NCBI GenBank assembly: GCA_902463235.1
Contig: CABQER010000072.1
Location: 1-5,041 of the forward strand
Length of the DNA stretch: 5,041 bases
Direction: 5' to 3'
Source of the DNA: an uncultured Faecalibacterium sp.
GTDB lineage: Bacteria; Bacillota; Clostridia; Oscillospirales; Ruminococcaceae
Shown: positions 1 through 4,858 of the stretch, one piece after another
How positions within the stretch are numbered: position 1 is the first letter of the stretch
Layout of the letters: the number at the start of each line of letters is the position of its first letter
Position numbers and translations under genes: made by a program
The notes under the pieces: generated by a model
Databases searched by the model: none
What the model was told of the DNA's origin: nothing
What the model saw: the letters and a program-made list of their open reading frames with translations, nothing else

Positions 1-55
1 TGCAGGATAAATCAACTCTTTTGTGCGGAAAATCCTCCCATAAAATCAAATTTCA

Positions 56-64
56 TGGTATACT
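56..64 (+). promoter_or_regulatory. Putative extended -10 promoter for the BMP/phosphoesterase unit
   Basis: TATACT at 59-64 matches five of six positions of the TATAAT consensus and is preceded by TGG at 56-58, the TGn form of an extended -10. No good -35 hexamer lies 16-18 bases upstream (36-41 reads TCCCAT), which fits an extended -10 promoter. Transcription would begin near 71, giving a leader of about 53 bases. TAAAAT at 41-46 is another possible -10, but its nearest -35-like TTGTGC (21-26) is only 14 bases away. Confidence 0.45.
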
Positions 65-73
65 AAAGAAGGA

Positions 74-105
74 CGCTGCGGCAGCTGGCTGCAGCGCATT
101 GCAGC
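74..105 (+). promoter_or_regulatory. Structured GC-rich leader with two competing hairpins
   Basis: CGCTGC (74-79) can pair with GCAGCG (91-96), and GCTGCA (88-93) can pair with TGCAGC (100-105). The two 6-bp stems share 91-93, so they cannot form together. The second ends eight bases before the ribosome binding site AAGGAG (113-118), which is five bases from the ATG at 124. The pairing is seen in the sequence; any regulatory role is inference, and low-complexity GCAGC repetition could produce it by chance. Confidence 0.3.
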
Positions 106-123
106 TGAGAAAAAGGAGCAACT

Positions 124-2049
124 ATGCTGGAAGATTACAAGAACGCACTGAAGAGCGGCCAGCGTGCTTACCGTGCCTGTGTGGCGCGCGGCCAGTCGCC
201 GTATCTTGCGGTGCTGGACGATATTCTGGTCAATGTGAACATCGTGGCGCAGGAGCCGCTGGGCCTTGTGGAGATCCCGGCGGAAAGCATCGTCGGCACA
301 AAGACCAGCGGCCGTCACACCGCCTTTGCACCGAACTTTATGCCCCTGCTGGAGCCGGACACCGAGTTTGCAGGCAAGTGGTCGAACCTCTGCGATGCAC
401 ATCTGGAAGAGGGCATCCACACCCCCATCATCGCCTACGAGTTCCTGAACAAATTCTATGTGCAGGAAGGCAACAAGCGGGTATCGGTGCTCAAGTATTT
501 TGATGCGGTCAGGATCGCGGGCACGGTCACGCGGCTCGTCCCGGAACGGAACGACAGTCTGGAAAACCGTATCTACTACGAATTTCTGGATTTTTACAAG
601 CTCTCCAAGGTCAACGATGTGCATTTCTCCCGTCTGGGGGGTTACGCAAAATTGCAGACGCTGGTGTGCAAGGCCAGCGGTGAAAGCTGGACGGATGATG
701 ACCGGCTGAGCTTTTCCTCCTTCTATACCATGTTCCGCCAGCAGTTTCTGGCTCTGGGCGGCGGCGGACTGAATCTGACTGCCGGCGATGCCATGCTGGT
801 GTATCTGTCGGTCTACCGTTACGCGGATGCCTGCGAGAGCACGCCCAGCCAGATGAAGCAGAATCTGGAAAAGCTGTGGGATGAGGTGAAGGTGCTCACC
901 GAGCCGCAGGCCGTGGCCCTTTCGCTGGAGCCGAAGCAGGGCCCCGGCGAACCGCTGCTGGCAAAGCTGAACATCTTTACAAAGCCCAGCGAGCTGAAGG
1001 TGGTGTTCCTGCACGAGCACAATGCCGAGAGCAGCGCATGGGTGCGCGCCCACGACAAGGGCATCGAAGCGCTGCAGCAGGCGTTCCCGGACCGGGTATT
1101 CATCACCCGCAAAGAGAACATCGAGCCCGAGGTGGACGCGGAGCAGGTGCTGGAGGATGTGGCTCACGACAATGCCGACGTGGTGTTCACCTCAAGTGCC
1201 CGGATGCATACCGCCTGCCTGAAGGTGGCGGCCCAGCACCCCAAGACCCGCATCCTGAACTGCTCGCTCAACGCGCCGCACCCGCTGGTGCGCACCTACT
1301 ATCCCCGCACGTATGAAGTGACCTATCTGCTGGGCATTCTGGCCGGTGTACTGACCAAGACCGACCGCGTAGGCTATGTGGCGGCAAACCCGGTGTACGG
1401 CATCCCGGCGGCAGTAAACGCCTATGCGCAGGGCCTGAAGACCGTGCGCCCGGACGCAAAGGTGGTGCTGCGCTGGGCCTGCCTGCCGGACCCGGCACAT
1501 CCGCTGGATTTCTCTGACCGGCCGGATGTGGAGATCTTCTATGCCCGCGATAACCGCGAGCCGGAAGGCACCCACCGGGATTACGGCCTTGTGCGCCGCA
1601 TGCCGGACGGCAGTTTGCAGCCGCTGGGCCTGCCGGTGTGGCGGTGGGATACGTTTTATATCGAGATTGTGCGTTCCATTTTTGACGGTGCATGGGACAG
1701 CGATGCAGCGGGAGCCAGAGCCGTGAATTACTGGTGGGGCATGCGCAGCGGCGCAGAGGAGATCGATTACAGCAAAGACCTGCCCGCAGGCACTTTACAG
1801 CTGCTGGACCTGATGGAAAAGATGCTGCACGAGGATGACCTGCGCATCTTCCCGGAAGACCTGTACGCGCAGGGGCATGTGCTGCACTCGCCGGAGGCCG
1901 TGGTCTACAGTCCCAAGGAATTGATGGAGATGGACTGGCTGGACGAATGCGTGGAAGGTGCGCTGCCGCACTACGATGAACTGGATGTAAAAACGCATGT
2001 GCTTATGGCGATCAACGGCCTCAATACCCTGAAAGGGTTTGTGAAATAA
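124..2049 (+). CDS. Cytosolic BMP/PnrA-family ligand-binding protein with ParB-like N-terminal region
   Basis: This 641-residue protein has a C-terminal half (about residues 292-555) that reads as a basic membrane protein (BMP/PnrA/Med) periplasmic-binding-protein fold. The clearest signature is the segment TYEVTYLLGILAGVLTKTD (397-415) followed by VGYVAANPVYGIPAAVNAYA (416-435). Family members usually bind nucleosides and act as lipoproteins of ABC importers. Here there is no signal peptide, lipobox Cys or membrane segment, so it should stay in the cytosol. Residues about 50-135 resemble a ParB/sulfiredoxin-like region, ending in VQEGNKRVSVLKYFDA (113-128). A helical linker (about 190-260) joins the halves, and a tail of about 85 residues follows. 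The start is supported by AAGGAG five bases upstream. A phosphoesterase gene follows after 37 bases in the same direction. The BMP assignment is firm, the ParB-like call is moderate, and the ligand is unknown. A sensor or regulator fits better than a transporter subunit. Confidence 0.88.
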   Translation: MLEDYKNALKSGQRAYRACVARGQSPYLAVLDDILVNVNIVAQEPLGLVEIPAESIVGTKTSGRHTAFAPNFMPLLEPDTEFAGKWSNLCDAHLEEGIHTPIIAYEFLNKFYVQEGNKRVSVLKYFDAVRIAGTVTRLVPERNDSLENRIYYEFLDFYKLSKVNDVHFSRLGGYAKLQTLVCKASGESWTDDDRLSFSSFYTMFRQQFLALGGGGLNLTAGDAMLVYLSVYRYADACESTPSQMKQNLEKLWDEVKVLTEPQAVALSLEPKQGPGEPLLAKLNIFTKPSELKVVFLHEHNAESSAWVRAHDKGIEALQQAFPDRVFITRKENIEPEVDAEQVLEDVAHDNADVVFTSSARMHTACLKVAAQHPKTRILNCSLNAPHPLVRTYYPRTYEVTYLLGILAGVLTKTDRVGYVAANPVYGIPAAVNAYAQGLKTVRPDAKVVLRWACLPDPAHPLDFSDRPDVEIFYARDNREPEGTHRDYGLVRRMPDGSLQPLGLPVWRWDTFYIEIVRSIFDGAWDSDAAGARAVNYWWGMRSGAEEIDYSKDLPAGTLQLLDLMEKMLHEDDLRIFPEDLYAQGHVLHSPEAVVYSPKELMEMDWLDECVEGALPHYDELDVKTHVLMAINGLNTLKGFVK

Positions 2050-2050
2050 G

Positions 2051-2064
2051 CGGCCCTCAGGCCG
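2051..2064 (+). other. Intercistronic GC hairpin
   Basis: CGGCC (2051-2055) and GGCCG (2060-2064) form a perfect 5-bp stem with a CTCA loop. It starts one base after the TAA stop of the BMP-family gene and ends about 10 bases before the GGAG (2074-2077) of the next gene. There is no U tract, so it is not a terminator. It could stabilise or separate the two reading regions of one mRNA. Confidence 0.4.
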
Positions 2065-2086
2065 AGAGAGAACGGAGCAAACCGAT

Positions 2087-2743
2087 GTGAAAATTCTTGC
2101 AATTTCGGATGTGCCCTCTAAAGCACTGTGGGACTACGGTACCCGTGAACATCTGGAAGGCATCGACCTGATCCTTTCCTGCGGGGATCTGCCGCAGAAG
2201 TATCTGGAATATCTTACGAACTTTACGGCTGCGCCCATCTTGTATGTCCACGGCAACCACGACGGCAGTTACAGGGAAAATGAACCTGGCGGATGCATTT
2301 GTGTGGACGACAGCGTGTATGTGTGGAAGGGCCTGCGCATTATGGGACTGGGCGGCAGCATCCGCTACAATAACCGGGAGGACAGCTTCCAGTATACGGA
2401 AAGGGAAATGCGCCGCCGTGTGCGCAAACTCTGGCGCAAGGCCCATCATGTGGGCGGCATCGACCTGCTGCTCACCCACTCCCCGGCGGCTGGCCTGAAC
2501 GACAGCACGGATCATGCTCACAAGGGCTTTGCGTGCTTCAATGATCTGATGGATGAATACGAGCCGCAGTGGTTCGTGCACGGCCATGTGCACCTGAACT
2601 ATGATGCAAAGCTGCCGCGCGTGTGCACCCGCGGCAAGACCACCGTGATCAACGCTACCGAGCGCTATGTGTTCGAGATCCCGGACCCGGACCCCGTGAT
2701 CCAGCATTATCCGTTCTGGAAAAGATGGTTTGATGTAAAATGA
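2087..2743 (+). CDS. Calcineurin-like metallophosphoesterase
   Basis: This 218-residue soluble protein carries the metal-binding motifs of the calcineurin-like phosphoesterase superfamily in order: SD at 7-8 (motif I), CGDLP at 32-36, HGNHDG at 55-60, LTHSP at 129-133 and HGHVHL at 165-170. It ends with the usual TTVINATERYVFEI strand (185-198). Motif I reads D-V-P instead of D-x-H, so one canonical metal ligand is missing. From memory, relatives in Clostridia begin SDEES or similar, so this may be a subfamily trait. The substrate is unknown; phosphodiesters such as cyclic nucleotides are common for the superfamily. The start is GTG at 2087, with GGAG nine bases upstream; no in-frame ATG occurs before the first motifs. 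An ATG at 2085 runs directly into TGA. It follows the BMP-family gene after 37 bases with no terminator between, so the two are probably co-transcribed and may act on the same ligand pathway. Confidence 0.9.
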   Translation: MKILAISDVPSKALWDYGTREHLEGIDLILSCGDLPQKYLEYLTNFTAAPILYVHGNHDGSYRENEPGGCICVDDSVYVWKGLRIMGLGGSIRYNNREDSFQYTEREMRRRVRKLWRKAHHVGGIDLLLTHSPAAGLNDSTDHAHKGFACFNDLMDEYEPQWFVHGHVHLNYDAKLPRVCTRGKTTVINATERYVFEIPDPDPVIQHYPFWKRWFDVK

Positions 2744-2781
2744 AAAGCTGCCTTGCATTTTGGATGCAGGGCAGCTTTTTT
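2743..2781 (+). terminator. Rho-independent terminator, probably bidirectional
   Basis: Positions 2743-2758 pair with 2764-2779 over 16 bp, with one G-U pair (2753/2769) and a 5-base loop, and the 3' arm runs into TTTTTT (2776-2781). The stem begins at the last base of the phosphoesterase stop codon. Read on the minus strand the same stem has a single mismatch and ends in four U residues, so it may also stop transcription arriving from the converging DUF6465 gene, which has no other clear terminator. Confidence 0.9.
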
Positions 2782-2874
2782 ACGGTTTAAAATGGAGCCT
2801 TGTGTGGGAACGGACAACCTGCCGCAAAACAGGTGCGGAGTGCTTTGCAGCAGGAGAAAAGAATACAGGAAAAG

Positions 2875-3183
2875 TTACAGCTCCAGCTTGCCGGAGACTT
2901 TGTTGATCACGTAATAGGCAGCGTCTTCCTCGGGCTTGACGTATACCTTGCAGGACTGCACGCCAACCTTGTGGGTAGCGCGGTAATCGGCCTTGGCACG
3001 GTCGATGATATCGGTCACGTTATACTGCTTGCCGCTGAACTCCACATACAGCTCCGGTGCAAGCGGGGGACGGCCGCGGCGTGCAGGGGCCTTGGCAGAT
3101 TTACGGGTCTTAGACTCCTTGGCCTCAGCGGCAGGAGCTTCCACAGCAGGAGCAGCCGCTGCGGTCTTTTTCTTTTCGGGCAT
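2875..3183 (-). CDS. DUF6465 family protein with basic Ala/Lys-rich N-terminal tail
   Basis: This protein has 102 residues. Residues 44-102 form a compact domain with features I associate with DUF6465, a small clostridial family of unknown function: ELYVEFSGKQYNVTDII (44-60), KVYVKPEEDAAYYVI (79-93) and the closing GKLEL (98-102). Residues 1-42 are low complexity, rich in Ala, Lys, Pro and Glu, and include RRGRPP (35-40), which resembles an AT-hook core. There is no signal peptide or membrane segment. I chose the ATG at 3183 because AAGGAGGGG lies just upstream (3191-3199) with good spacing. An in-frame ATG at 3246 would add 21 residues that look non-coding and span the leader hairpin. It is monocistronic, with its own promoter at 3263-3291. 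DNA or RNA binding is inferred from the basic tail only. Confidence 0.87.
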   Translation of the reverse strand: MPEKKKTAAAAPAVEAPAAEAKESKTRKSAKAPARRGRPPLAPELYVEFSGKQYNVTDIIDRAKADYRATHKVGVQSCKVYVKPEEDAAYYVINKVSGKLEL

Positions 3184-3190
3184 AGATAAA

Positions 3191-3199
3191 CCCCTCCTT
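3191..3199 (-). promoter_or_regulatory. Strong ribosome binding site deciding the DUF6465 start
   Basis: On the minus strand AAGGAGGGG ends seven bases before the ATG at 3183. It contains the full AGGAGG anti-Shine-Dalgarno complement and favours this start over the in-frame ATG 63 bases further upstream. Confidence 0.85.
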
Positions 3200-3210
3200 G
3201 ATCGTATTTG

Positions 3211-3238
3211 AATGCTGCACAGGGGGCTGCACAGCATT
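3211..3238 (-). promoter_or_regulatory. 5' leader hairpin / inverted repeat upstream of the DUF6465 gene
   Basis: In the minus-strand RNA, AATGCTGTGCAG pairs with CTGTGCAGCATT over 12 bp with two G-U pairs around a CCCC loop. The plus-strand copy would have two mismatches, so the fold fits the transcribed strand better. The nonamer CTGTGCAGC occurs twice in direct orientation. The element lies between the predicted transcription start and the ribosome binding site, leaving 11 bases before the AAGGAGGGG. No U tract follows, so it is not a classic terminator. It may be an operator, an mRNA stabiliser or a translation-control site. Confidence 0.55.
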
Positions 3239-3262
3239 GGCTCCATGAAATATATTACTTAT

Positions 3263-3291
3263 ATAATAAGTTTTTAGAAATGGTTTGTAAA
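3263..3291 (-). promoter_or_regulatory. Sigma-70/A-type promoter for the DUF6465 gene
   Basis: On the minus strand TTTACA (3286-3291) and TATTAT (3263-3268) each match five of six consensus positions and are separated by exactly 17 bases. Just upstream lies the palindrome TTTTTTGCAAAAAA (3295-3308) and another short run of A/T, which could act as an UP-element-like or curved stretch. The predicted start near 3256 gives a leader of about 70 bases. Confidence 0.75.
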
Positions 3292-3397
3292 GTCTTTTTT
3301 GCAAAAAACTTTCGGAAAAAGGCAGGAAATCGGGTGTGAAACTCACTGGAATGCATTTTGATGCAACAGTATTACGGAACTGCCACAAAAACACGCA

Positions 3398-3415
3398 AAA
3401 AAGGCGGACCTTTCT
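3398..3415 (-). terminator. Possible weak terminator after the Cys-cluster gene
   Basis: On the minus strand AGAAAGG (3415-3409) can pair with CCTTTTT (3404-3398) around a TCCG loop, a member of the stable UNCG type. The U run is largely used up in the stem, and GCGTG then TTTTT follow, so it is not textbook. It lies about 70 bases past the stop codon at 3482. A further 7-bp pairing, CGCCGGG (3422-3428) with CCCGGCG (3446-3452), lies between. Confidence 0.35.
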
Positions 3416-3481
3416 GGTTTGCGCCGGGAACGCTCCCGCTACAAACCCGGCGGGTAAAAGCGGCGGCTTTCCGGCCCGGAT

Positions 3482-3961
3482 TTACTCCCGGCAAAGCTCC
3501 TCGGCGTGTTGCACAACAGGGGTGAGAAGCTCCTCGTCCCAGTCCTCGGCAAGGGTGAACAGCAGCTGATAAACGGCGGCCTGCGCCTGACCCTGCGGGC
3601 GCTTTTGGGCCAGCGCAAACGCGGCAGAAAGCATTTGCAGCTTGAGGGTGCGGATACTCTCGGGCGCAGCCCACAGGCGGACAAAATCGTAATCGTTCGT
3701 GTTGCCGCAGGGCATGGCACAGGTGGCGCAGCCCGGGGCAACGCGGTGCTTTTCAGTCTGGACGATGGCAAGCATCCGCTGCAGCCTTTCCTCCGGTGCA
3801 TCCGGCTGCGCGGCAAGGCGCAGACCGGCGTTCAGCACCTCGTCGGTGTCGTCCGTTTTGGGCTCGTTGGTGGTGGCCCTTGCAAGGCCCACAAGGGCAC
3901 CTAAAAGGGCATCTCTTGCCTGCTGAGCAGGGGTGACAGGCGCTTTTAAAAGTTCAGGCAT
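3482..3961 (-). CDS. Uncharacterised helical protein with C-x2-C-x3-C cluster
   Basis: I cannot name this 159-residue protein. It seems almost entirely helical. An N-terminal helix (about 8-30) is followed by an acidic linker (33-42), a helical part (43-72), the cluster PGCATCAMPCGNTNDYDF (76-93) with Cys78, Cys81 and Cys85, then helices 100-120 and 125-157 with a last Cys157. There is no signal peptide or membrane segment. Three closely spaced Cys followed by G-N-T-x-D-Y-D suggest a metal or iron-sulfur site. The arrangement vaguely recalls the N-terminal Cys motif and following helices of hybrid-cluster proteins (hydroxylamine reductase), but the spacing differs and the length is far shorter, so I do not assign that function. 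The ATG at 3961 has AAAGGA upstream (3970-3975) at normal spacing. It has its own promoter (3996-4024) and is probably monocistronic. Confidence 0.8.
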   Translation of the reverse strand: MPELLKAPVTPAQQARDALLGALVGLARATTNEPKTDDTDEVLNAGLRLAAQPDAPEERLQRMLAIVQTEKHRVAPGCATCAMPCGNTNDYDFVRLWAAPESIRTLKLQMLSAAFALAQKRPQGQAQAAVYQLLFTLAEDWDEELLTPVVQHAEELCRE

Positions 3962-3995
3962 GGCACAGTTCCTTTCAATGGTTCTTTCTGCGGAA

Positions 3996-4024
3996 AGTAT
4001 AGCCGATTCTGCTATGTTTTACAA
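3996..4024 (-). promoter_or_regulatory. Promoter for the Cys-cluster gene
   Basis: On the minus strand TTGTAA (4019-4024) and TATACT (3996-4001) are 17 bases apart. The -10 matches five of six consensus positions and the -35 four of six. The expected start near 3989 gives a short leader of about 28 bases to the ATG at 3961. Upstream DNA (4025-4065) is AT-rich. Confidence 0.6.
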
Positions 4025-4105
4025 GATGAACAAAACGGAAATTAAAAATAAAATATAAGCTGCTTGTGAGTTTGATGCCGTTTGTGGTTATGACCCTATT
4101 TCGTG

Positions 4106-4144
4106 AAAAAAAGTTCTCAAAAAGCCCGCAGGCTTTTTGAGAAC
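4106..4144 (-). terminator. Rho-independent terminator of the kinase-esterase operon
   Basis: A perfect 14-bp inverted repeat, GTTCTCAAAAAGCC (4113-4126) and GGCTTTTTGAGAAC (4131-4144), encloses a 4-base loop. On the minus strand it is followed directly by seven T residues (4112-4106). It lies 70 bases after the esterase stop. The plus-strand side lacks a U tract, so it acts on minus-strand transcripts. Confidence 0.93.
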
Positions 4145-4169
4145 CCAATAAAAATAATAATTCCGCTAA

Positions 4170-4198
4170 AGATGCTCAGAGCGAAGCAGAGAGCATTT
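4170..4198. repeat. Short inverted repeat downstream of the esterase gene
   Basis: ATGCTC (4172-4177) and GAGCAT (4191-4196) form a 6-bp stem, extended by a G-U and an A-T pair if read on the plus strand, with a 13-base loop. It sits between the esterase stop and the strong terminator. It may be an mRNA 3' end element or a copy of a dispersed repeat; I cannot tell from one copy. Confidence 0.35.
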
Positions 4199-4213
4199 AA
4201 AATCGTACTCAGC

Positions 4214-4852
4214 TCAGATCAGGCCCGGTACTTCTTTTGCCAGCAGCTCCGCCAGCTGTGCGTGACCCTTGCGGGTCAGGTGCATGAAATCCACCTTGTT
4301 GAACTCGCAGTCCTTTGCGTCCAGGAAGTGCACGCCCTGCCGCTCGCAGATGATGCGGAGCTGCCCGGCTACACCGGCAGATTTTTCCACACAGCCATCG
4401 CCCATCACAGCGTCGTGGAAGCCTGCGCCGATGGGAGGAGGTGCCACCACCAGAATGTTGGGCTGCTTGGTGCCCCAGCAGTCCACGCTCTTTGCTTTGA
4501 GGATGAGCCGCTCCATGCCCGCAGCGATGCAGGCGGCGTTGGCACCAAAGCGCTCCTTGACATCGTTCGTGCCCAGCATGATGATAAGCAGGTCGATGAC
4601 CTCATGGCTCTTGAGCAGGGCATAGATGACGCTGAGGGCATCCATGGATTCGTGGATGGGGTCCACAAATACGGTGGTGCGGCCGGAAAGGCCCTCTTCC
4701 GTCACAAGATATTCCTCGCCCAGCGCCTTCTGCAGGCGGCAGGTCCAGCGCTCCTCTTCATTGAAGCGGATGCCGTGGTCGGCGCAGTCGTTCGGATCGG
4801 CACAGTAGCCGTGGGTGTTGGAATCGCCCAGACAGAGGATATGTGTTTTCAT
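4214..4852 (-). CDS. SGNH/GDSL hydrolase (esterase)
   Basis: This 212-residue cytosolic protein has all four SGNH blocks. Block I is CLGDSNTHG (7-15) with nucleophile Ser11. Block II is EEGLSGRTT (52-60) with Gly54. Block III is MLGTNDVKERF (92-102) with Asn96. Block V is DFMHLTRKGH (188-197) with the Asp188/His191 pair. The fold removes acyl groups, often acetyl, from sugars or small esters. The EEGLSGRTT and IIMLGTND pattern is like the arylesterase/acyltransferase branch typified by the Mycobacterium smegmatis enzyme, so transesterification is also possible. There is no signal peptide, so the substrate is intracellular. The ATG at 4852 has AAGGAG nine bases upstream, partly in the end of the ROK kinase gene, whose stop is only 6 bases before. 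The two are very likely co-transcribed and translationally coupled, suggesting deacylation and phosphorylation of imported sugars. The exact substrate is unknown. Confidence 0.93.
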   Translation of the reverse strand: MKTHILCLGDSNTHGYCADPNDCADHGIRFNEEERWTCRLQKALGEEYLVTEEGLSGRTTVFVDPIHESMDALSVIYALLKSHEVIDLLIIMLGTNDVKERFGANAACIAAGMERLILKAKSVDCWGTKQPNILVVAPPPIGAGFHDAVMGDGCVEKSAGVAGQLRIICERQGVHFLDAKDCEFNKVDFMHLTRKGHAQLAELLAKEVPGLI

Positions 4853-4858
4853 ATATGA

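Larger units (their letters stand above)
3184..3481. other. Intergenic region between the two small minus-strand genes
   Basis: This stretch of about 300 bases holds the leader and promoter of the DUF6465 gene (3184-3291), an AT-rich part (3241-3320), and a GC-rich repeat-like part (3397-3470) just downstream of the Cys-cluster gene. I find no credible coding region: the reading frames that cross it lack a good ribosome binding site and have no recognisable protein pattern. Confidence 0.6.
3962..4213. other. AT-rich intergenic region before the kinase-esterase operon end
   Basis: About 250 bases hold the Cys-cluster gene promoter (3996-4024), the strong minus-strand terminator (4106-4144) and a short inverted repeat (4170-4198). 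I see no further gene or RNA. The esterase operon is terminated before it can read into the Cys-cluster gene. Confidence 0.6.

Noticed and set aside
46..1167. Long minus-strand open frame (373 codons) antisense to the BMP-family gene
   Set aside because: It lies opposite a gene with clear family motifs, has a His/Leu/Val-rich composition typical of antisense frames in GC-rich genes, and no recognisable motifs.
2057..2758. Minus-strand open frame (233 codons) opposite the metallophosphoesterase
   Set aside because: The plus-strand protein has intact phosphoesterase motifs; the antisense frame starts inside the terminator hairpin and shows no family pattern.
2800..3189. Plus-strand open frame opposite the DUF6465 gene
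   Set aside because: No convincing ribosome binding site, and the minus strand has promoter, strong ribosome binding site and a recognisable domain.
3184..3246. N-terminal extension of the DUF6465 protein from an upstream in-frame ATG
   Set aside because: The extra 21 codons cover the leader hairpin and the ribosome binding site of the downstream ATG, and the encoded residues do not look like protein.
3352..3365. TGCAT-TTTG-ATGCA small inverted repeat, similar to the inner part of the terminator at 2753-2769
   Set aside because: A 5-bp stem and a likeness of about 14 bases are within chance expectation; no U tract or gene end is near.
3336..3569. Plus-strand small open frame in the intergenic region
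   Set aside because: It runs into the antisense of the Cys-cluster gene, has weak initiation signals and low-complexity Ser/Arg-rich translation.
4103..4858. Plus-strand open frame (251 codons) opposite the SGNH esterase
   Set aside because: Its start lies within the minus-strand terminator, and the opposite strand carries all SGNH catalytic blocks, so it is a shadow.
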